This document shows positions 1-5,242 of a stretch of DNA of 7,654 bases, one piece after another; the stretch's first letter is position 1; each line of letters begins with the position of its first letter. The notes under the pieces were generated by a model. That model did not search any database. It was given only the letters and a program-made list of their open reading frames with translations, and had not been told where the DNA came from. Where the stretch lies: positions 1 to 7,654 of the forward strand of contig CAYJII010000061.1 of NCBI GenBank assembly GCA_964370225.1, given 5' to 3'. This DNA comes from CAYJII01 sp964370225. Lineage in GTDB: Bacteria; Bacillota; Clostridia; Oscillospirales; Ruminococcaceae. Made by a program: the position numbers and the translations under genes.

Positions 1-461
1 TATACACTACAAATCAAGAGAATGGAATTATTGTTTCACAGAGAATTAAAGAAAGATACCCACATATTAAAATCATTATTGTAACTTCTTTGCCAGAACA
101 TAGCTTTATAGAAAAAGCAATCGCTGCAGGATGTGAAAGTTTTTGGTATAAAGACTATTTTGATATGTCATTAATTGATGTAATGGATAAAACCATGCAA
201 GGGGAGTCTTATTATCCGGAAAGTTCGCCTGTTTTGGTAATCGGTAAAGCAAAGAGTACAGATTTCACAAAGCAAGAACTCAATGTACTGAGGTATAAAA
301 TTAATGGATATTCCAATGTAGAAATTTGTGAAGCATTGGGAATAAAAAAGCGCACAATTGATGTGCATATTAGCAATTTAAAAGCAAAGACAGGATATGA
401 GAGCATATTAAGATTAGTATCAGATATTTCTAGCCAAAAATTCATTATTGCAGATTTATAA
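1..461 (+). CDS. Response regulator, NarL/LuxR family (5' partial)
   Basis: This is the C-terminal part of a two-component response regulator, a cytoplasmic DNA-binding transcription factor. The frame is open from base 3 at the window edge, so the gene begins upstream and the phospho-acceptor Asp is not visible. An in-frame TTG at 90 is not a credible start because it falls just after receiver strand beta-4. What is seen: the end of a receiver domain, with the beta-4 Thr in IIIVTS (codon 84-86) and the conserved Lys in WYKD (codon 150-152), then a short linker, then a LuxR-type helix-turn-helix from about base 264 to 425 (FTKQELNVL, then SNVEICEALGIKKRTIDVHI). Both visible receiver switch residues are intact, unlike in the next gene. 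It ends 53 bases before the second regulator, and no terminator lies between them, so co-transcription is plausible. No histidine kinase is visible. The target genes are unknown. Confidence 0.88.
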   Translation, partial: YTTNQENGIIVSQRIKERYPHIKIIIVTSLPEHSFIEKAIAAGCESFWYKDYFDMSLIDVMDKTMQGESYYPESSPVLVIGKAKSTDFTKQELNVLRYKINGYSNVEICEALGIKKRTIDVHISNLKAKTGYESILRLVSDISSQKFIIADL

Positions 462-502
462 TAAATTTTTTGTGAAGTAAGTTTCCTGTTAGCTTTAGTT
501 AT

Positions 503-506
503 GGAG
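503..506 (+). promoter_or_regulatory. Ribosome binding site of the second regulator
   Basis: GGAG placed 8 bases before ATG 515. It is weaker than the AGGAGG-like sites of the metabolic genes in this window, but it supports this start codon. Confidence 0.5.
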
Positions 507-514
507 CGGTGTAA

Positions 515-1144
515 ATGATTAAAGTTTTAATGGTTGATAAACACAGGGCAGTAGTAGATGCATTTATGTATGCTATCAACGCTCAAGCGAACATGGAAAT
601 TATAGGTGGGGTCACAAACTCGGCACAGGCACTTGACTTGTGCAATAAATTTGCAGTTGATATTATTATTATTGATATGTCTGTAAAAGAAGATGTATCA
701 GCATATAAACTAACTAGTATTATTAAGGAAAAATACAGTAATACTAAAGTAATTCTCACTTCTGCTGGGAACGATATACTAAGCGTCCCAACTGCAAAAG
801 AAATCGGTGCAAGTGCTTTTATATTTATGGACAGCCCAATTATAGATTTTATTAATGCGATAAAAGCGGTTCATGAGGGGCAGTTAATTTTCCCAAGTGA
901 AATTCAAATTCCAACAGTAAATGGAAAAAGCGCATATACACAAAGAGAGCTTGAAGTAATGATTTATCTTTGTGATTCCTTATCTAGGCAGCAAATTGCT
1001 GATAAGATGAATATTGCATTAGGAACAGTGAAAAGACATGTAGAAAACATCTTAGGGAAATCTGGTTGCAAGAGTGTAGTAGAACTAGTAGCTTACATAA
1101 TTGGCAATGGCTGGATTTTGCCTACAAACCTGAATAATAAATAA
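515..1144 (+). CDS. Response regulator, NarL/LuxR family, with degenerate receiver domain
   Basis: A complete 209-residue receiver plus LuxR-type DNA-binding protein, the normal length for the NarL family. Receiver, about residues 1-120: VDKH at 7-10 supplies only one of the usual two acidic residues (D8, then K9). D54 in IIIIDMS is the likely phospho-acceptor, and T82 in VILTS is the beta-4 switch residue. The beta-5 position that normally carries Lys (as in LLKD or YKD) is M105 in FIFMDS. Helix-turn-helix, about residues 140-200: YTQRELEVM, then RQQIADKMNIALGTVKRHVENIL, which looks intact. ATG 515 is chosen because a GGAG lies 8 bases upstream (503-506) and the receiver begins immediately. 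It lies 53 bases after the previous regulator and upstream of the kinase-deoC operon. Loss of the Lys and of one acidic residue suggests phosphorylation-independent or altered signalling; that is inference. DNA binding is the more secure part of the call. Confidence 0.9.
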   Translation: MIKVLMVDKHRAVVDAFMYAINAQANMEIIGGVTNSAQALDLCNKFAVDIIIIDMSVKEDVSAYKLTSIIKEKYSNTKVILTSAGNDILSVPTAKEIGASAFIFMDSPIIDFINAIKAVHEGQLIFPSEIQIPTVNGKSAYTQRELEVMIYLCDSLSRQQIADKMNIALGTVKRHVENILGKSGCKSVVELVAYIIGNGWILPTNLNNK

Positions 1145-1152
1145 AACTAATG

Positions 1153-1178
1153 ATAAGAGCGCTTTATAGCGCTCTTAT
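1153..1178 (+). terminator. Perfect 11-bp hairpin after the regulators (terminator or operator)
   Basis: ATAAGAGCGCT at 1153-1163 and AGCGCTCTTAT at 1168-1178 are exact reverse complements around a 4-base loop. The hairpin begins 8 bases after the stop codon of the second regulator, the usual place for a terminator. No run of T follows it on either strand, so it is not a canonical intrinsic terminator. Its last base is also the first base of the -35 hexamer of the kinase promoter, so the same sequence could serve as a protein-binding palindrome. Confidence 0.55.
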
Positions 1179-1206
1179 TGACTTGAAAAAAGCTACATGA
1201 TATAAT
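1178..1206 (+). promoter_or_regulatory. Strong sigma-A-type promoter of the kinase-deoC operon
   Basis: TTGACT (1178-1183) is separated by exactly 17 bases from TATAAT (1201-1206), and TG at 1198-1199 gives an extended -10 (TGATATAAT). Ten of the twelve classical -35/-10 positions... counted strictly, eleven of twelve match consensus, the one exception being the final T of the -35. Transcription should start near 1213, giving a leader of about 60 bases before the GTG at 1275. Such a strong core promoter normally needs repression or termination to be controlled, which fits the inverted repeats on both sides of it. Confidence 0.8.
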
Positions 1207-1224
1207 ACCTAAGATAATAAAGTG

Positions 1225-1257
1225 CACGAAACTTTTATTTGCAATATAAGATTCGTG
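1225..1257 (+). repeat. Imperfect inverted repeat in the kinase leader (possible operator or RNA hairpin)
   Basis: CACGAA (1225-1230) pairs with TTCGTG (1252-1257). Inside it, CTT (1232-1234) pairs with AAG (1248-1250) and TATT (1236-1239) with AATA (1243-1246), with two single mismatches and a 3-base loop: 13 pairs in 33 bases. It lies roughly +12 to +44 from the predicted transcription start and ends 6 bases before the ribosome binding site. It could be a repressor operator or an RNA structure affecting translation. No named family of riboswitch or operator is recognised. Confidence 0.45.
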
Positions 1258-1262
1258 AGTAA

Positions 1263-1269
1263 AGGGGGA
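1263..1269 (+). promoter_or_regulatory. Ribosome binding site that fixes the GTG start of the kinase
   Basis: AGGGGGA lies 5 bases before GTG 1275. No in-frame ATG follows until well past the N-terminal phosphate-binding motif, so this site decides for GTG as the start. Confidence 0.75.
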
Positions 1270-1274
1270 TATAG

Positions 1275-2768
1275 GTGAAAAAATATTTAATTGCACATGA
1301 TTTGGGAACAACAGGAAATAAAGCTACTTTATTTGACACTGATGGTAACCTGATAAAAAGTGTTGTAGCAGCGTATAATACTAATTTTTTTAATAGCACT
1401 TGGGCAGAGCAAGATCCCAACGACTGGGTAAATGCCGTGTATGAAACCAATAAGATTTTGCTTGAGGGCATTGATTTAAACTGTGTAGAAGCACTCGCTT
1501 TTAGTGGTCAAATGATGGGTTGCGTTGTAGTAGATGAAAAAGGTGAACATTTGCGACCAGCTATAATCTGGGCCGACCAAAGAAGCATAAAAGAAGAAAA
1601 ATTTATACGTGATAAAATTGATGAAAAAGAGTTTTACAAAATCACCGGTCACAAAATTTCTGCGTCATACAGTATTGAAAAACTTATGTGGATACGTGAT
1701 AATGAACCTGAAATTTTCTCCAAAACATATAAGATGTTGCAACCAAAAGACTATGTAATACATAAGCTAACTGGGGAGTATGTTACCGATTATTCTGACG
1801 CGTCGGGTACAAATGCATTCGATTTAAACGTATTTGAGTGGTCTGATAAAATACTGGACATAGTTGGAATTGATAAAAACATTTTGCCGAATGTTTTTGA
1901 GTCCACCCATATTGCAGGTGTAGTAAACGAAGAAGTGTCAATTAAGTCAAATTTGCCAATCGGTACTAAAATTGTAATCGGTGGTGGTGACGGGGTTTGC
2001 GCAGCAGTAGGTGCAGGTTCTGTGCGTGAGAATGTAGTCTATAACTATTTAGGCTCATCCTCGTGGATTGCATATACCAGCAAAACTCCGGTTTACGATG
2101 AATCAATGCGCACATATAACTGGGCTCATCTAATGAAAGGATACATCACTCCAAATGGTACTATGCAAGCAGCAGGTAACTCTTATAATTTCATAAAAGA
2201 CTTGTTTTATGGAAACGAAGAAAATATCTATGCAAAACTAGATGAAGGAATTAAAAACTCAAAGCTTGGTGCGAATGCTCTCATATATTTACCGTATATT
2301 TTAGGGGAGAGAAGCCCTAGGTGGAATAGTAAAGCTCGTGGTGCATATATCGGTATGAAAATGGAGCATAACAAAGGAGACTTTATCCGCAGTGGAGTAG
2401 AAGGCGTCTTAATGAATTTATGCATCATACTTGATATTTTCAGGGCTAAATTTGATATAAACGAAATCAATGTTATAGGTGGTTTATCACAAAGCGAAGA
2501 AATATGTAAGGTGTTGGCTGATGTATATGGAGTTAACGCACATAGGCTCAATTATCTCGAAGAAGCGACTTCGATTGGTGCTGCTGTAGCAGCTGGGGTC
2601 GCAACAGGAGTGCTTGACAGCTTTTTAGATGTAGATAAATTTATAAAGATTGATAAAACTACTAAATTTGACAAAAATAACCACGAGAAGTATAATGATG
2701 TAAAAGAAATATTTGAAAAATCGTATACAGCTTTATTGGATGTATATGAAAGTTTAGATAAAATATAG
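1275..2768 (+). CDS. FGGY-family carbohydrate kinase, xylulokinase-like
   Basis: A cytoplasmic ATP-dependent sugar kinase of the FGGY family, 497 residues, close to the usual length of XylB. The N-terminal FGGY domain starts with the phosphate-binding motif DLGTTGNK (residues 9-16). SGQMMG (77-82) and WADQR (99-103) correspond to the sugar-binding SGQMHG and W-x-DQR motifs of xylulokinases, and SDASGTNAFDL is also xylulokinase-like. The C-terminal domain opens near GGGDG, with D239 as the expected catalytic base. GGLSQS (402-407) is the nucleotide-binding glycine motif, and SIGAAVAAGVA lies near the end. The GTG start is supported by AGGGGGA just upstream and by the position of the DLGTTG motif. 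It is first in an operon with deoC, 15 bases apart. The family is secure; the substrate is not. M81 replaces the usual His and G240 the usual Asn after the catalytic Asp, so a ketose or polyol other than D-xylulose is possible. A xylB label would be provisional. Confidence 0.93.
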   Translation: MKKYLIAHDLGTTGNKATLFDTDGNLIKSVVAAYNTNFFNSTWAEQDPNDWVNAVYETNKILLEGIDLNCVEALAFSGQMMGCVVVDEKGEHLRPAIIWADQRSIKEEKFIRDKIDEKEFYKITGHKISASYSIEKLMWIRDNEPEIFSKTYKMLQPKDYVIHKLTGEYVTDYSDASGTNAFDLNVFEWSDKILDIVGIDKNILPNVFESTHIAGVVNEEVSIKSNLPIGTKIVIGGGDGVCAAVGAGSVRENVVYNYLGSSSWIAYTSKTPVYDESMRTYNWAHLMKGYITPNGTMQAAGNSYNFIKDLFYGNEENIYAKLDEGIKNSKLGANALIYLPYILGERSPRWNSKARGAYIGMKMEHNKGDFIRSGVEGVLMNLCIILDIFRAKFDINEINVIGGLSQSEEICKVLADVYGVNAHRLNYLEEATSIGAAVAAGVATGVLDSFLDVDKFIKIDKTTKFDKNNHEKYNDVKEIFEKSYTALLDVYESLDKI

Positions 2769-2783
2769 AAAAGAGGAAATAAT

Positions 2784-3470
2784 ATGAATTTAACAGCTTG
2801 TGAGCTTTCAAAAATGATAGACCAAACTTTATTAAAACCTTTTGCTACTAGAGATGATTTAAAAAAGCATTGTGAAATAGCGATGGAGTATAATTTTAAA
2901 ACAGTAGCAATTAATAATGCGCCTGTGCCTTTTTGCAAAGAAGTGCTAAAAGGTAGCGATGTAATCTGTGATGCTGCAGTAGGTTTTCCTTTAGGACAAT
3001 CTACAATTGAAACAAAAGTTTTTGAAACAATTGATGTTATCGAAAAAGGTGCGATGGAAGTAGATTATGTAATTAATATAGGCGAGCTAAAAAGCGGAAA
3101 CTTTGATTATATCGAAGATGAAATGACAAGAATTGTAACTGCTTGTAAAGAGAGAAATATCACAAGTAAAGTAATTTTTGAAAACTGCTTTTTAACAGAT
3201 GATGAGAAAAGAAAACTTTGTGAGATTGCTATGAAAGTAAAACCTGATTTCATTAAAACTTCAACTGGCTTTGGTACAGGTGGAGCAACTATTGAAGACG
3301 TTAAACTTATGAAATCTTGCGTTGGTGATGCGATAAAAATTAAAGCTTCAGGTGGCGTACGTACTGTAGAAGATGCACTTAACTTTATTGAAGCAGGAGT
3401 TTCAAGAATTGGTACAAGTAACGGCGTAGAAATCGTTGAAGCTTACAAAAAAATATTAGCAAGTAAGTAA
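2784..3470 (+). CDS. deoC: Deoxyribose-phosphate aldolase
   Basis: A class I (Schiff-base) aldolase that reversibly splits 2-deoxy-D-ribose-5-phosphate into glyceraldehyde-3-phosphate and acetaldehyde, in the cytoplasm, usually to use the sugar of deoxynucleosides. The 228-residue TIM barrel matches the short Gram-positive DeoC type. Visible active-site features: EVDYVIN with D94, DFIKTSTGF with K158 as the Schiff-base lysine, and KIKASGGVR with K187 as the second catalytic lysine. GTSNG (210-214) is the phosphate-binding end of the barrel. Two positions differ from what I expect: IDQTLLKP at the N-terminus, where His is usual in place of Q14, and N213 where Ser is common. GAGG 7 bases before ATG 2784 fixes the start. 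It follows the FGGY kinase by 15 bases and is closed by an intrinsic terminator. No phosphopentomutase, nucleoside phosphorylase or PfkB-type deoxyribokinase is in the window, so its partner here is the kinase. Confidence 0.95.
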   Translation: MNLTACELSKMIDQTLLKPFATRDDLKKHCEIAMEYNFKTVAINNAPVPFCKEVLKGSDVICDAAVGFPLGQSTIETKVFETIDVIEKGAMEVDYVINIGELKSGNFDYIEDEMTRIVTACKERNITSKVIFENCFLTDDEKRKLCEIAMKVKPDFIKTSTGFGTGGATIEDVKLMKSCVGDAIKIKASGGVRTVEDALNFIEAGVSRIGTSNGVEIVEAYKKILASK

Positions 3471-3474
3471 TTTG

Positions 3475-3508
3475 AAAGCAATGACAACTAATTGTCATTG
3501 CTTTTTTT
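3475..3508 (+). terminator. Intrinsic terminator of the kinase-deoC operon
   Basis: GCAATGACAA (3478-3487) and TTGTCATTGC (3492-3501) are exact reverse complements around the loop CTAA, followed directly by seven T (3502-3508). Three A before the stem can extend it by pairing with the first T residues. It begins 5 bases after the deoC stop and is the clearest terminator in the window. Confidence 0.93.
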
Positions 3509-3601
3509 ATATTAATATATACGTCAAAATAAATATACAAACGCTAAACAATATGTCTCGACTTAGTGATAATATACTATTTTTATTTTGTGCATTATGT
3601 T

Positions 3602-3633
3602 TTTACTAAAAAGACTTTATTTTTTTGTATAAT
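3602..3633 (+). promoter_or_regulatory. Probable promoter of the malQ-glgP operon
   Basis: A perfect -10 hexamer TATAAT lies at 3628-3633. The best -35-like hexamer upstream is TTTACT at 3602-3607, but its 20-base spacing is long, so the -35 is weak. Alternative -10 elements with an extended TG occur just downstream (TGCTAGAAT at 3635-3643 and TGGTATATT at 3651-3659), so the exact start is uncertain. A promoter somewhere here is expected because a strong terminator ends the previous operon. The gap from 3509 to 3718 is otherwise very AT-rich, and I see no gene or convincing operator in it. Confidence 0.45.
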
Positions 3634-3732
3634 GTGCTAGAATAATATTATGGTATATTATAACAAATAATAATATATATCAATTATAGTTAATGTAACA
3701 TCAAATAATAATTCGCACAAGGAGGAATATTA

Positions 3733-5205
3733 ATGAGAACTTCCGGTATACTTTTACCAATAACCTCAGTACCAAGTCCATACGGAATCGGTACATTCGG
3801 AGCAAAAGCTTATGAATTCGTAGACTTTCTTGCAAAATCAAAGCAACATTACTGGCAAATACTCCCCATTGGCCCGACTAGCTATGGTGATAGTCCTTAC
3901 CAAAGCTTTTCTGCATTTGCAATAAATTATTACTTCATTGACATTGACTTTTTATTAAAAGATGGACTTCTCACTAAAAAGGAAATAGCAAGTTTCAATT
4001 TTGGCGAGGATAAATCTACTGTAGACTATGAAACTATATATAATAACCGTAAGCCTTTACTAAAGCTTGCGGCTAAGAGATTTGACATAACTAGCAAAGA
4101 CTTCATTCGCTATAAAAAGCAAAATTCTTTTTGGTTAAAAGATTTTGCGCTTTACATGGCAATTAAATCTAATCGTAAAATGGTGTCTTACAGCGAGTGG
4201 GAGCCAAATTTAATTATGCGCGAGAAAAAAGCTTTAAAATCTGCTGAAGAGGAATATGCAAAAGAAGTTCTATTCTGGGAAATCATGCAGTATCTAGCGT
4301 ACACTCAGTGGAAAAAACTTAAAAAATATGCAAACTCCAAAAATGTTAGTATTATTGGAGACATTCCGATTTATGTTTCGCCAGATTCATCGGATATATG
4401 GGCGAACCCTGAACTATTCCAAGTTGATGAAAACATGAAACTCACCGAAGTTGCTGGTTGTCCTCCTGATGCATTTTCTGCCGATGGACAATTATGGGGA
4501 AACCCACTTTATGATTGGGATTATCACTTCGCACAGGAGTTCAGTTGGTGGAAAAAAAGAATTAAGCAGGCTGCCGACTTATTCGACTGTGTAAGAATTG
4601 ACCATTTCCGCGGTTTTGCAGGGTACTATGCAATCCCGTTTGGCGACAAAACTGCAGTAAACGGTCGCTGGCGAGTTGGTCCTGGTTTATCGATTATATT
4701 AGCGCTAAAATCTGCTTTCCCTAAATTTGATATTATAGCTGAAGATTTAGGATATCTAACAGAAGACGTACACGAGCTATTAAGACAAAGTGGTTTTCCA
4801 GGGATGAAAGTGTTACAGTTTGCATTTGATGCGAGTGGTACTAGCACATATTTGCCACATAATCATGTGCAAAATACTGTAGTCTACACTGGTACCCATG
4901 ATAATACTACTACTGAGGACTGGCTAGTGACATCACCGAAAAAAGATATTAAGTTTTTCAGAGAATATTTAAATGTATCAAAGGACCAATCACTTACACA
5001 TGCGATGATAGTCAGTGCTTTTTCAAGTGTTGCCGACACATGCATAGTTCCAATGGCGGACTGGCTAAAACTTGGCGCATCTGCAAGAATAAACACCCCA
5101 TCTACCTTGGGTGATAACTGGGTTTGGCGCTTAGATGACACTATGCTGACAAAATCACTCTCAAAAGAAATTGCAAAACTCACAAAAATGTATTGGCGTG
5201 CATAA
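3733..5205 (+). CDS. malQ: 4-alpha-glucanotransferase (amylomaltase, GH77)
   Basis: A cytoplasmic disproportionating enzyme that transfers maltosyl and longer glucan units between maltodextrins, releasing glucose and building chains long enough for phosphorylase. The 490 residues form one GH77 barrel of normal bacterial length. The N-terminus carries the family signature SGILLPITSVPSPYGIGTFG, then QILPIGPT and GDSPYQSFSAFA. Catalytic residues are in place: nucleophile D290 in VRIDHFRG, acid/base E337 in IAEDLG, and D390 in YTGTHDNTT, with spacing like that of Thermus amylomaltase. AAGGAGGA 6 bases before ATG 3733 fixes the start. It precedes glgP by 37 bases, with no terminator between, so the two are surely one operon. 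One oddity: in the otherwise standard SAFAGNPYFID segment, residues 64-67 read INYY instead of GNPY. Confidence 0.96.
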   Translation: MRTSGILLPITSVPSPYGIGTFGAKAYEFVDFLAKSKQHYWQILPIGPTSYGDSPYQSFSAFAINYYFIDIDFLLKDGLLTKKEIASFNFGEDKSTVDYETIYNNRKPLLKLAAKRFDITSKDFIRYKKQNSFWLKDFALYMAIKSNRKMVSYSEWEPNLIMREKKALKSAEEEYAKEVLFWEIMQYLAYTQWKKLKKYANSKNVSIIGDIPIYVSPDSSDIWANPELFQVDENMKLTEVAGCPPDAFSADGQLWGNPLYDWDYHFAQEFSWWKKRIKQAADLFDCVRIDHFRGFAGYYAIPFGDKTAVNGRWRVGPGLSIILALKSAFPKFDIIAEDLGYLTEDVHELLRQSGFPGMKVLQFAFDASGTSTYLPHNHVQNTVVYTGTHDNTTTEDWLVTSPKKDIKFFREYLNVSKDQSLTHAMIVSAFSSVADTCIVPMADWLKLGASARINTPSTLGDNWVWRLDDTMLTKSLSKEIAKLTKMYWRA

Positions 5206-5242
5206 ATCACCAAACGCTTGAACATGCAAAAGGAGAATTGAT

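Noticed and set aside
90..461. A separate small gene starting at TTG 90
   Set aside because: The frame stays open to the window's left edge, and the upstream residues continue the receiver fold, so TTG 90 is internal to a longer regulator.
470..498. A promoter between the two regulators (TTGTGA with a weak -10)
   Set aside because: The hexamer at the right distance (CTTTAG) is far from TATAAT. Co-transcription from upstream is more likely.
1235..1471. Antisense and other-frame open frames inside the kinase, deoC, malQ and glgP genes
   Set aside because: They overlap well-supported conserved genes and show no recognisable domain or motif, so they are shadows of the coding strand.
3536..3549. 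A catabolite-repression (cre-like) site with core AAACGCTAA upstream of malQ
   Set aside because: It matches about 10 of 14 consensus positions, misses both outer ends, and lies far upstream of the likely -10, so it is not distinguishable from chance.
3642..3651. The 10-bp palindrome ATAATATTAT upstream of malQ
   Set aside because: It is pure A/T in a very AT-rich gap, where such palindromes arise by chance.
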